Shown here piece by piece: positions 1-10,424 of a stretch of DNA of 64,000 bases (positions are counted from its first letter, which is position 1; each line of letters begins with the position of its first letter). The stretch is from Fennellomyces sp. T-0311. Taxonomy: Eukaryota > Mucoromycota > Mucoromycetes > Mucorales > Lichtheimiaceae. A program made the position numbers and the translations under genes. The stretch is from positions 372,001-436,000 of the forward strand of contig JALLLT010000031.1 in assembly GCA_025266875.1 (NCBI GenBank), read 5' to 3'. The notes under the pieces are model-generated. The model searched no databases. It was not told the DNA's origin and saw nothing but the letters and a program-made list of their open reading frames with translations.

Positions 1-2782
1 GTGGAGGATGTAGACCTGTAGCTTTCTGGTCAGCGATTTTGCTTTTGCAAATCCTATGCAATATCTTTACTTACGATAAATTGAAGTAATCCATGTAACT
101 TGGCTCGGAAATAGTTACCATAGCATCTGGAACAAGACTCAACGTAATGCTAGAAGTACAAGTGAATATAAGTGTGCTGTCCTGTTCAATATCCAGTACT
201 TAGTTTTCTGACCTTCCATTTTCATGGGCGATACACAACACCAATAAAAGATGCTCGGTGCCGTCAGAAAGACATAGCGCAATCCGACTGGAACTGTTTT
301 TCACCTGGATGATTGTGGCCAATGTAATAACAAAATCCTTCTCAGTATTAAATGCCTTTGGTGACCATCGCTCTACGATATGGCCTACACAACAACAATT
401 TAGTCAGTTGATTATTTTAACTAGAGAAAATAAAGCCTCTACCATCCAATACATTTCCAATCAGTAGAATTCCCTTTTGATACACTTGTACAAAAAGCAC
501 ATGATTTTCTATTGGGCTGTCTTTAGCTTGTGCGGCAGCGACGACATAGCCCGTTGCGATGGTTCGCTGGCGGGCTTCGATCCCCGCCAAACCCGTTATA
601 TCGCTCAGCTCTCCATCTACCGGCAAGATAAATACATACACAAACTGTTCAAGTTAAAGCAGATTACCTTGAACAAGCATGAGTCTTGTCTCCAATGCTG
701 AGGATGCGACCAGCAGGTGAGCTGCGACAGATTCTGATGTTGACATTTGCGCATTCCATAACCAAGTGAAACTAACGAGTGCTAGTGTAAGACTTCTAGT
801 TATCGGTATCGTTAATTACACCTACCCTTGCCAAGAAGATGCCGACTTGTGATATAATGATGATTGCACACCGCGCGAAACAAGTGTTAAACCCCCTTGT
901 TTCGCCAGACCAGAGCAACAGACGATGGTACTTTGCTCATCCATCATAGCCGACGCAACGCGCGAATCGATAATGGGTGCCCGGTTGATGAATGTTTGAA
1001 GCGTAAAGTTTAGATTCATTGTATATTCTGAACGATCGATCTATTGCATATGCCCATTAGAACACATAGTAGCCATCTCCTTTAACTTACCACAGTTATC
1101 TGACTATCCGCGCCTTCTCCCGAGTAAAGTAGCACATCCGCAAGGTACGGCTCGCGCTCACCCACTTCGTCCTCCACCACCATAGAGCCTAGGATACACA
1201 TGGCCGGTGCTACAGGGTTTATGGGATCCAGAACCTTCCATCTGATCTCCCGATTTGAAGGAAATAGCATTTTATAAAGTGATCCATCATCTGCACCGAG
1301 ATAAATATAGGGACTTGATGAATCATCAAGACAGTGAGCATATGCGGTGAAGAGTGGACCTAGTATACTATTAACATTTGGCCATTGACTCGTTCAATGT
1401 AATCCTTACATTTAACTTCACCAAAGGGACGCTCAATAGGACATGTTGGATACAGCATATTACCGCAAGCAATGTCATCCGTGGTAATAATGCCTGCTTC
1501 GTATTCCTGCTAAACCGTTGGTATACAGTAGCACTTTTGTCTGGTAGAAAATCAGGTTTACCGTCAGGAGTACTAGGGCTTCTGGATGGTGTCTGAGAGG
1601 GATCAATAGAATAGGTATCGGAGTACCTCCAGAGACAGTATTATTATACTTGAAGCTCCCTTCGCAGTAGCTTCCACTCACTTGTATCCAATGGCAACCG
1701 CCCTATCCTCTCGATCAGAACATCATCAGGATTTGAAGCATCAACAGCATATACTATGGTTCGGCATTGATGGTCCACATCACTATTGCCAGAAATAAGT
1801 AAGATTTTACCGTTGAGCCCATTCAAATATACCTGTAAACCATCAATGCCAGTAATATGCGATCCCGAGATGATGTCTCCGTGTGCAAGAATTCCATATG
1901 CCAAATGATTCCTTCTTCAGCTACCGATCCCATCTTTGGACTCTTTAATAACTAGATCCATCCTTCCTACCATGCAACTTACTCCAATGATCGGGTTGAA
2001 ATTCGATCTTGACATTGACTCTCTCAGGATCATGATGTCAAATCGATCTTCAAAAGAAGCCACTGCGACTGCCCGAGAACTGTAAGATATTTGTTATCAA
2101 GTGCTGTGGTATGGTGATACAGCAAGATACGTACTGCGGATCAACGGCGAGTCGCTTGCACACTTTGTTATATTCCAAGCCAGGTTCATCCATATACACC
2201 TGAAATAGGTCAATAAACCGGAATCCACTTTCCTGTGTACACCATCGTACATATAACTTTCTTACCTCAAATAGCGGCTCGAAACGGCCGGTCTCGCCCA
2301 GGTTATCGTTTGGTGTAGATACAGTCCAGAATATCAGCTTGCCATATTCTGAAACAGCAACCATCACATCGTCCCCTTGAATCCGCGAATGATCCTCGCG
2401 TAGTTTGAAGGCATATGGGAAGTCCAAACAATCATCGCTTTCCTCTTCGTCATCGTCATAATCCATGCTGCTGCTGTCGTCCTCACGATCTTGTTCTTCA
2501 AAATTACAAGTCAAGGTACGTGCATCGATGATAGTACCGAATGCTGGTTGCTCAAAGTAAGGCGTTAGAACTTGGCCATCGTCACCGAGATTTGTTGCGA
2601 GTTGTAAGAATTGCAGTGCGTTGCCCTGGACAATTGACAAGTTGAGCTTTCAAGTCGAATGGTTGGATAGGCTCATTTACCTTGACCAGTACAACGTCGG
2701 ATTTCGAAGCACTCGTAAAAGATCCATATAGTATCCTTTCGATCGCAGTGCCGTAGCTAGCAGATCGGTGATATGCAAACAT
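1..2782 (-). CDS. DDB1/CPSF-A/SF3b130-family beta-propeller protein, C-terminus cut by window edge
   Basis: Large multi-exon gene on the minus strand. The N-terminal exon (start chosen at 2782) ends in VVLVK and, after removal of a GT..CAG intron (about 2626-2681), joins GNALQFLQL. This matches the opening strand pattern of the MMS1_N domain shared by DDB1, CPSF160 and SF3b130. An acidic insert (residues about 80-105) follows, then YGKLIFW and a GLEYNKVCKRLAVDP segment typical of the first propeller. Further minus-strand exons lie at about 1644-1904 (ISGNSD, LPLDTSEW), 1475-1640 (LIPLRHHPEALVLLT), 1082-1270 (ADVLLYSGEG), 822-1019 (INRAPIIDSRVA, CCSG) and 417-641 (RTIATGYV, VLFVQVYQKG). The order agrees with family members. 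These proteins are scaffolds in ubiquitin ligases, polyadenylation or splicing. Which paralogue this is, possibly the less-studied fourth group, cannot be decided without the C-terminal half. Confidence 0.75.
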
Positions 2783-3239
2783 GGGAGAGAACGCGAAACG
2801 TCATGCACGAATTGTTTCAACTTCAGCATGGAAATTTTGCTTTCCGTGTTATTCAGAAGCATAACCGGTTGCCAGCCATGGAAGAACTATCTTTGAGCTA
2901 TTCACAACACTAGGTGTACTGAAAAGCCTTCATCTTTCATCTTTTCTTAAAGACTCTGTCTACAGTACCTAGCTGTAGCTATGGAAAATGAAAACTACTG
3001 TCAGCAACATAAGTCACTTCCCTTTATCTTCTTTTTGCTTAACAGTGAACTATGCACAATGCTATGTAAGTAGCTTCATTAAGATAGGTAAATTAAACAC
3101 TGGGCAAAGATGATTATGTATATATTGATTTAAGCTTCATCGATATCTACTGAAGTGTTAGGCTCCATTTATACCCATATGTAGATGCGCCCTATCATCG
3201 GGCGACCGATCGCTCTCTCTTAGAATTTGGCGCTTCTTA
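2783..3239. other. Intergenic, no gene seen
   Basis: 5' flank of the minus-strand DDB1/CPSF-A-like gene. It is AT-rich with no coding exon I can support. Confidence 0.5.
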
Positions 3240-3740
3240 GCAATGACATCGTAAGTTCTTGATGAACTTTCTGTCGCGTGGGAAAGAAGCATAGCAACGT
3301 GGTATCGAAGATGGGAAACAGCAGAAACAACGGATCAAACATGTTTTTGACGATAATTTCATATCGAACAACCCATTCACTGTTACAGTCGGTGACTGCA
3401 TTGAAGTTGAAACCTATTAGCAGAGTTTAGAGCTATTCAAGCATACACATTGATTCATTCCTTATCATACTAACCGAAACATGTCAAACCAAGAGCATCA
3501 AGGGTCCAGCGTTCAGTCAAATCATGGAAGTCCATAGATAAGGTATCTTGACTGACACTGCTATCAATTACGCCAACCGACCAAAAAGTTCAGTGGGTAT
3601 TGAGCGACGAAATGCTGGATTTGCAACCTGTGTTCGAAACGATAATATACGATGAGTTTTTCCAAAATCGTACGTATGCTATACAACTACGAACCATGCG
3701 CTGCGATTTCCAGTGTGTACCATCAAGAGCAAGTAAGCTG
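3240..3740 (-). pseudogene. Cytochrome P450 gene fragment (relic B)
   Basis: The minus strand is clearly homologous to the intact P450 at 48899-50991. Read right to left, GTHWKSQRM is followed by an intron-like gap, then NPAFRRSIPTELFGRL, a frameshift, DFHDLTERWTLDALGL, a GTTAGT..TAG intron and WVVRYEIIVKNMFDPLFLLF. The intact gene has GAHWKAQRM, NPAFHRAMPVELFGQL, DFQNLMTRWTLDALGL and WVTRYENIMRGVFNPLFLIF in the same order, with introns at the same places. There is no N-terminus, I-helix or heme loop, and the frame breaks after ELFGRL. I infer a truncated, dead copy. Confidence 0.8.
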
Positions 3741-4211
3741 TTTCGCTTTGCAGCGATTTAGGATAGTTTGGCCTGGTTGGGTACCCAAATTTTTTTGGTA
3801 AAGCATCTATAAGGCGAAGGATGATTAGTCACTACTTATTATGTACATTTATAGCACGAGTAGCATATGCAAGAACTTTTTTGATGCTTCAGATTGCGCT
3901 ATATATATATGAATAGCCCAACCGAACGGACCAGATTTCTGTATTACGTATCCCATGCCATTGCTCGCAAATCAACAGATAGCACATTACTTAGAAATAC
4001 ATACCATATACATTCCGTCCTGAGATTGGGTTGCAAGCGCAGCATTTACTCACTAAAATTTGCAGGCAATTAAGCAAAAATAGAACACTGCTCCATGGGT
4101 AAATATGTGATATGCTGTTATAGTACCTGGAAATGAAAGCACGTTGCTGTGTATAATGCGTTAGTTGAAGTCCGAACGAGTTAATGAGACGGACTACGTA
4201 AAAATCGGCTG
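3741..4211. other. Intergenic between P450 relic and PPR gene
   Basis: AT-rich, with a short TA run near 3901-3910. The 3' part should hold the promoter of the plus-strand PPR gene. No further coding signal. Confidence 0.5.
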
Positions 4212-4232
4212 TTGCTTTTTCACACATACACA

Positions 4233-5354
4233 ATGAGTAGCGTACGATTATCACAACGTATTTCTATACAACGAGGGCAACTTTTGATTCGATTACGCAA
4301 CAATCAATGCGCGCGTTTTGGAACGACACGACGAAACTGGTTTTTTCGGAAATTCCTTAGCCCTAAAGAAGAGCAAAATCTTTATCTTGGCATTACCGCT
4401 GCCTTTCGACAAAACCTCGATAAGCAAACGAGCGAAAGCACCAAATCGTACTCCAACATTATTGAGCAAGTCATTTTGGCAACCACACCTACCACCACCA
4501 AAAAACAACCCACACTCGACCAGCTTCAGAATTGGAAAGTGTCACTCGACCAAGCCAACGATGAGGCCACACTCGATCAGCTGTGGAGAGAGCTCGACCA
4601 AGTTGAACTGAGTAGTGTGGCTCTTTACAACCGTTTGATTCGATCCTATATACGCTCCGGCTCCCTTTCCAAGGCTGAGCACGTATTCCAAGACCTCAAA
4701 CTCATGCCAACCACTCGCACATTCACATACCTTATACAAGCACACGTCAAAGCCAATGCAATGGACAAAGCCAAAGCTTACGTGGAGAAGATGCAGTATC
4801 TGGACTTGCGACTACGCACAGCGTTTGACTGCAATGTGATGCTCAAGTATTACGTGGAGGCCAATGCGGCGCACGCTGTGGATATTCTATGGCGACATAT
4901 TGAGCAACACATAGATACAATTAAGCCGGGCTGGGCTATCTACACACTGTACATGGAATGGCTGCTCAAGTCCAAGGACAAGGCCTTGGCTCAAGTACTG
5001 CAAGATGCGCTGGGACGATTAGAACACAAGCCTACCACATCACAAGCACGAGTTGTTGCACAGGCTGCGGAATTGTTGAATACGTCACATCCTGTCGTTG
5101 CTGATCGTGCTATGCTGGTAGTGGCCCGCACCGCACCCAAGTTGGTGCACAAAGGCACCGTGGACGGTATTCTACGTGCCTATCTAACCAATGGCCAATC
5201 ACTCAAGGCAGCGGCCCATTATTACTACCTTCGGAAAGCCAATGTACCAAACACGGCCATTGCTTCCGATCAAACCCTATCCATACTAGAACGGGCACTG
5301 AGACAACAGGACGATCACCTTCTACCTGACGGATTATCTCCTTCATTACAATAA
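4233..5354 (+). CDS. Mitochondrial pentatricopeptide-repeat (PPR) protein
   Basis: Single-exon gene. The frame opens at 4212, but the methionine at 4233 (AATGAGTAGC) gives a 373-residue protein with a cleaner N-terminus: Arg/Ser-rich and free of acids for about 35 residues, a typical mitochondrial presequence. At least two or three 35-residue helical repeats follow. The clearest starts at LYNRLIRSYIRSGSLSKAEHVF, followed by TFTYLIQAHVKANAMDKAKAYVEKM and NVMLKYYVEANAAHAVDIL. PPR proteins bind organellar RNA and act in mitochondrial transcript processing or translation. The RNA target cannot be read from the sequence. Its stop lies 18 bp from the stop of the convergent hydrolase gene. Confidence 0.8.
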   Translation: MSSVRLSQRISIQRGQLLIRLRNNQCARFGTTRRNWFFRKFLSPKEEQNLYLGITAAFRQNLDKQTSESTKSYSNIIEQVILATTPTTTKKQPTLDQLQNWKVSLDQANDEATLDQLWRELDQVELSSVALYNRLIRSYIRSGSLSKAEHVFQDLKLMPTTRTFTYLIQAHVKANAMDKAKAYVEKMQYLDLRLRTAFDCNVMLKYYVEANAAHAVDILWRHIEQHIDTIKPGWAIYTLYMEWLLKSKDKALAQVLQDALGRLEHKPTTSQARVVAQAAELLNTSHPVVADRAMLVVARTAPKLVHKGTVDGILRAYLTNGQSLKAAAHYYYLRKANVPNTAIASDQTLSILERALRQQDDHLLPDGLSPSLQ

Positions 5355-5372
5355 AGAATATATAGTTTATTA

Positions 5373-6588
5373 TCACAGTTTAGCGGGCGATATGCGTGCT
5401 TTAGCGAAATGGTCTTCAAGCAATGCGTTGTATCGCTCGGGCTGTTCTTCTGGAACGGCATGGCCACTGCCTTCAAATACTTCAAAACGAGGATCGAGGA
5501 CTTTCTTCAAGTGATACGAAGACTCGACTCTGACCAGATTGTCCCACGTGCCTGTCACCACCATGACTGGCAATCCGCTCGCTTTGATTTTCAACAGTCG
5601 TTCATCCGAGAACGAGTGAGACAGACACGCAGCCGTTTGGCCCACGTTGCCGTGTAACGGCTGTAAACGAGATTGTCGTACATGCTTGATAAAGCTTGCC
5701 GTAGCCATCTCTCGGTTTGTGTCGTACTTCCGTGCCTTGGTATCATTGACGGGCTTCTGCTTCAGCCAGGACTCGGGGTATACCAGTTCCATCGCGGCGT
5801 TGATCTTATCCTTGGGCTCGCGATAGAAGAATACAATCTTGGAAAGCGTTGAGATGGCCGTCCACTATGTTATACATCATTAGTCATCTCATCGACAAAA
5901 TTCCCTCCCAACTCACAGTAGGGATGTTTCGCTTGGCGGTAGTGCTGGTCAGCGTCAGAGTGGCGAATCGATCGGGAGCAGCGTCTACCATTTCAAGCGA
6001 AATCATGCCTCCCATCGAAACACCTGCTAAGTGCACGTGCTTGGTCCAGCCAAAATGATCCAGCAGAATCAGAGCGTCTCGCGCCATCTGTGAAGTTCTA
6101 TCATAAACAATGACATAATATGAGTTGCCCCATACATGGTAATTTGAGATGACTCACGAGTAGAGGCCAACTGGCGAGTCTAAGAATTTCTTGACGAGTC
6201 AACTTTTAACGTATTACTAAAAATTTGACGTGATTGTTACCTGAGTGGCCCATGCCACGGTTATCAAAAATGATGACAGTGTATTTGCCACTGCGAGCCA
6301 AGTGGTCGACCTGTGTTGACGGCGTGAGACTTTCGCGTTTCAATACAACGAGAAACTGAGTAGCTTACCTGCAAATCCCAAGCATGGCATGGTGTGCTAA
6401 GACCTAAGAGTGCAGAAATTATATATTAAAATGTGCATGAAAGTGTAATAATAGTACACACCCATGACGAGTAGGACGTGCTCAGGGCCGCTGCCGTGCT
6501 TCTCGTAGTAAATGTTGACGGGCTTTGGTTCGCGTCCATTGGCGGCGACGTCAACGTAGCCCTTTTCGACAAGTGTGGATGAAGGCAT
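5373..6588 (-). CDS. Alpha/beta-hydrolase fold protein
   Basis: Minus-strand gene of about six exons, spliced length about 305 residues. The N-terminal exon (start 6588) ends LLVMG. The next exons give LSTPCHAWDLQ, then DNRGMGHS (oxyanion-side loop), DSPVGLYS, and GVSMGGM, the nucleophile elbow with the catalytic serine (about 6015-6035). The last exon carries the acid in GTWDNLV and the catalytic histidine in GSGHAVPEEQPE. The complete triad suggests an active esterase, lipase or epoxide-hydrolase-like enzyme; the substrate is not evident. No signal peptide or membrane helix, so probably cytosolic. It is head-to-head with acetoacetyl-CoA synthetase, 171 bp apart, which may mean co-regulation. 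Confidence 0.85.
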
Positions 6589-6759
6589 GGTGGTATTGGA
6601 ATGTCAAAGTTTAGAAAGAAGAATCAGAACAAAAAGCGAATCAATGGCTAAATTTATAGGTCCGATTTTCGGTGCCTGAAGTGCGCCTGAAACGACGCTT
6701 TTTAAGAGGGCCGAAAAAAGTCCCACGGTCCTGTTTCTCCATCTCTTTTCACTCTAACA
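6589..6759. promoter_or_regulatory. Short bidirectional promoter, hydrolase / acetoacetyl-CoA synthetase
   Basis: Only 171 bp separate the two divergent start codons. It contains an AT-rich stretch and a pyrimidine-rich leader (CTGTTTCTCCATCTCTTTTC) just before the AACS start. Function is inferred from position. Confidence 0.5.
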
Positions 6760-9055
6760 ATGACTCAAGGCGCACTCTCCGTTGATCCACCATGTCTCTG
6801 GAAACCATCGCACCCAGAAGACACTGAGATGGCCAAGTTCCGTCTGCATGTCAACGCCAAGTATAGTCTGAAGCTTGGTAAGCGACCATCCGGTGATCAC
6901 ACTCCTTCCATGACTAATAAATACATCCAAAATAGCAAACTATCAAGAGCTTTGGCAGTGGTCTGTTGATAATCCACCCGTGTTTTGGACAACGGTGTGG
7001 GAATACACCAACGTGATTTCATCTGCCCCAGCAACGCAGGCCCTCGATCAATCCGTGCCAATGGATGCTGTTCCCGAATGGTTCAAGGGTGCACGCCTCA
7101 ACTTTGCTGAGAATCTGCTATGGTGCAAGAGTCCCGACAAGGTTGCCATCATCGTAACCGGTAACAACAAAGTAGCAATGCATATCCTGGATACAAATAG
7201 ACTTACATAGCATGTGAAAAAAAAATTAGGCGAAGGCCAAGGACGCCGATCCATTACTTATGCCGAACTGTACAACCAAGTTCTCAAGTGTACCATGGCC
7301 TTGAAGGCTCATGGCGTGCAAAAGGGTGACCGCGTCGCCGCATATATTCCCAATTGTGCCGAGGCAATCGTTGCCATGCTTGCTACCTTGAGCCTTGGCG
7401 CCATCTGGAGTTCCACATCGCCTGATTTCGGTGCCACTGGTGTTCTTGACCGATTCAGTCAAATCAGCCCCAAGATCCTCATTTCGGTCAATGGTGTGGT
7501 CTACAATGGCAAGACGCTTAACCATATCACGAAGTTGAAGCCTGTCGTGGATGGTCTGCCCTCCGTTGAGAAGGTTGTGCTTATTCCGTTCGTTGATGGT
7601 ATCGAAGGCACGGTCGACAAGAGCGTTAGCTGGGACGCGTTCCTCGCGACTGAAAAGCAATTGCCAGCCACGATCCCATTTGAGCAGCTGCCATTCAACC
7701 ATCCAGGCTTCATTCTTTTCAGCTCAGGCACCACCGGTCTTCCGAAGTGCATTGTGCATTCTGGCGCAGGTCTGTTGCTCCAGCTCAAAAAGGAGCACAT
7801 TATCCATGGTGATATGAAGCCCGAAGATGTCTTTTTCTACTATACGACAACGGGATGGATGATGTGGAATTGGTTGGTAGCTGGCTTGAGCGTGGGATCC
7901 ACAATTGTTCTTTGGGATGGCAGTCCTTTCAAGCCTGCACCCATCTCGCTATGGCAATTGGTCGACGAACTGGGCATCACCCATTTCGGTACCTCAGCCA
8001 AATACATCCAGTCCTTGCAAGAAGCCAATGTTCATCCCAGTAAGTATTTTTTGGATTTTAAAAATATTACACAATTTTTATTGACTAAGCATATATACGA
8101 TAGTGGATGAATGCAAATTGGATACACTCAAGGCTCTTTATTCTACAGGCTCACCACTGAAACCTGAAAGTTTCGACTTTGTCTATAAGCATATCAAAAA
8201 GGATATTGTATTGGGCAGTATCACAGGCGGCACGGACATTTGCTCGCTGTTTGCCGGCCACAATGCCAGTTTGCCCGTGTACCGTGGGGAAATCCAATGT
8301 ATTTGTCTGGGCATGAAAATCGAGGCATGGGCCGACAGCAATAAGCCAGTGAAGGCCGAGGCTGCTGATCTCGTCTGCACGGCACCGTTCCCGTGCATGC
8401 CTGTCTATATGTACGGCGATAATGCTGCCAGGGACAAGTACAAGAATGCTTACTTTGGCATGTATGATGGCGTGTGGTACCATGGTGATTACGTCTGGGT
8501 GAATCCCAAGACCGGCGGCGTCGTCATGCTGGGCCGATCCGATGGTACTTTGAACCCTAACGGAGTCCGCTTCGGAAGTGCCGAGATTTACAATGTGGTC
8601 GACCGCTTTGAACAAGTCGAAGATGCGTTGTGCGTCGGTCAAAAGATTGTCAACGAAGATGACGAACGTGTGGTCTTGTTCTTAAAGATGAAGCCTTCCC
8701 AAGAACTGACCGATGACCTTGTCAAGACAATCAAGACCACGATCAGAACGCAGCTGAGCCCACGTCACGTGCCTGCTTTTGTTTTGGCTATTCAAGATAT
8801 TCCGGTAAGTTTTGTTTGTTATTCCTGACACACCTTCTCCTGACTCGTTTTATCATTAGTATACCATCAATGGCAAAAAGGTCGAAGTGGCCGTCAAGGT
8901 ATGCGATATATCTTATTGCATAAAAAAGACATATTTACTAATTAATGTACAATCTCTAGAAAATTATCTCTGGCCAGAAGGTGACCCCCACTGGTACTCT
9001 CGCTAACCCAGAAAGTCTTGCGCTGTACTATGATATACCTGCACTGAAGCAGTAA
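6760..9055 (+). CDS. AACS: Acetoacetyl-CoA synthetase
   Basis: Activates acetoacetate to acetoacetyl-CoA with ATP in the cytosol, feeding ketone-body carbon into sterol and lipid synthesis. Start ATG 6760. Exons are about 6760-6876, 6936-7159, 7210-8040, 8103-8803, 8861-8899 and a last exon ending TAA 9055. The N-terminal ACAS_N-type segment (NYQELWQWSVDNP, ARLNFAENLL) is followed by the AMP-binding domain: IWSSTSPDFG, the phosphate loop FSSGTTGLPKCIVHS (about 7715-7765), YTTTGWMMWNWLV, TGSPLKPESFDFVY, and the hinge/C-terminal domain (YHGDYVWV, LGRSDGTLNPNGVRFG, RHVPAFVLAIQDIP, TINGKKVEVAVK). Near 680 residues, usual for AACS. TTTGWMMWN and GVRFGSAEIY favour AACS over acetyl-CoA synthetase. 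Confidence 0.95.
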
Positions 9056-9078
9056 TTAGAAGAAAAAATAATGCTATA

Positions 9079-9436
9079 CTAGAATTGAGGAGGTGGACCG
9101 AGTTCATCGGCACAGCACCAGCCAAAGCATGCCCCCAGTAAACTTTGTATAATACCTATTAGCAACAAATCCATTCACGTCTGTCCCGTATACTTACAAT
9201 GCTATACAGCAAATGTCTGGGATACCACAGCAAGTAGCTGTCTGGTAGGGTGGTGGTGGTGGCAGCGGCGGGGCATAATAGTTATATCCTTCGTAATGAT
9301 AAGGTGCAGGTCCAGGATAATAAGGGGTCATCATCATCTGTGGCTGCTGTGATGACGTTAATGATGGTCTGTATCCTGACTGCAAAGCAGCAGCAACAGC
9401 AGAAGCAAGGATTGGTGCAGCAGAAGACGATGCCAT
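9079..9436 (-). CDS. Small Pro/Tyr-rich protein with cysteine-rich C-terminal tail (CYSTM-like)
   Basis: The first exon starts at ATG 9436, with a TATA-like ATATAAAA about 50 bp upstream. It encodes an Ala/Ser-rich start, then a low-complexity stretch rich in Pro, Tyr and Gly (PYYPGPAPYHYEGYNYY, PPLPPPPPY), ending CCGIPDICCIA. A GTAAGT intron follows. With the acceptor at CAAAG the second exon reads FLLGACFGWCCADELGPPPQF and then stops, giving a hydrophobic, Cys-studded tail. Such tails are typical of cysteine-rich transmembrane-module stress proteins, which are palmitoylated or membrane-anchored. An alternative acceptor (AATAG) gives a different 17-residue tail. Family assignment is by pattern only. 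Its stop is 23 bp from the AACS stop (convergent). Confidence 0.6.
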
Positions 9437-9583
9437 GATAAAGAAAGCTATGATCTCTCTTTCCCTTCATCTCTCAATACTTTTTTATATGTTTTTGCAA
9501 TTCTGCTCAGCTTCGCTGTCCTGTTCTTTTTTTATTGCTCACGTGTTTGGGAAGTAACAAACAAAAGAGTTGAGTGGTTCCTT

Positions 9584-9847
9584 TTAATTACTGGAAAAGA
9601 AGCTTTTGTAAGCAGTCTTGACTTGAGAATGGACATTATGATTGGTAACTGGTGGCTGTTGCATATCATCCGTTGTATTGACCGAGCGGGGCAAAGAGCA
9701 AGTGGAGCCTTCTGGCGCGCTGTGCAATGAAGCAGCCATACGACCTGTCAGGTAAAGTGTCTGGTCGGTCGAAAGGTGGTGGCCAAACCGCTTCATAACA
9801 CTACTCATATAGTAAGGTGGGCACTCTTTCTGTACTGGAGGCATCAT
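9584..9847 (-). CDS. Hypothetical 87-residue protein
   Basis: Uninterrupted frame of 87 codons with an AT-rich TATA-like element (AAATAAATAAAGATA on the minus strand, about 9975-9990) upstream. The start is either of two adjacent methionines. It is hydrophilic and basic, with Tyr and His, no signal peptide and no motif I recognise. It is the only decent frame between the CYSTM-like gene and the aldolase promoter. It could be a real small gene or a chance frame. Confidence 0.35.
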   Translation of the reverse strand: MMPPVQKECPPYYMSSVMKRFGHHLSTDQTLYLTGRMAASLHSAPEGSTCSLPRSVNTTDDMQQPPVTNHNVHSQVKTAYKSFFSSN

Positions 9848-10350
9848 TTAACGAAAAAGTAGAGAAGGAAACAAAAAAGGTAGAAAAAAGAAAATCGATA
9901 TTGCTTATTTGAAACTGTTGGATCATGCACGCACTAAGCCTAGCTTGGAGAGTGCATCGATGCATCCTGATCTCTCTGTATCTTTATTTATTTGCAAAGG
10001 GCCCTTTATTTTTGACGTGGCCGTTGATCTATCAAAAGCGGACGTCTAATTTGTAAAACACGGCCAAATTTTCATGTGCGATGCAACCGGAGGCAATCGG
10101 ACTAAGAAGGGCACGCGTTGTCGCGACCGTATGCTTGGTGTTCCCCACTTTTTCGTTCCACGCTCGTAAACAACATTGGTATCCTAATGTTTACTCTATG
10201 TCTCCAAGGCAACCTGTCATGGCAGATGGTGATGTCAGATAGATAGCCGAGAGCCAAGAGAAGGACAAGGTCAATGACGCACGCCCGAGTCAGAAAAAAA
10301 GTCGATCCCGGTACACCCGAATTTTTTTCGGGATGGCAACCTGTGAGAAA

Positions 10351-10360
10351 ACATATAAAG
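10351..10360 (+). promoter_or_regulatory. TATA box of aldolase gene
   Basis: ACATATAAAG lies about 65-75 bp upstream of the aldolase ATG, followed by a C/T-rich leader (CACCTCTCTTTCTCTCTTC). This is the usual layout of a strongly expressed fungal glycolytic promoter. Confidence 0.6.
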
Positions 10361-10424
10361 CCGTGGTGGGCCCCCGACGCCGTGCTCCCCAACACCTCTC
10401 TTTCTCTCTTCATTTCCAACAAAC

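Noticed and set aside
560..595. tRNA T-arm-like sequence (GCGGG..TTCGAT..CCCGC)
   Set aside because: The loop has 8 rather than 7 bases, no acceptor or anticodon arm fits around it, and the minus strand encodes a conserved exon of the DDB1/CPSF-A-like gene.
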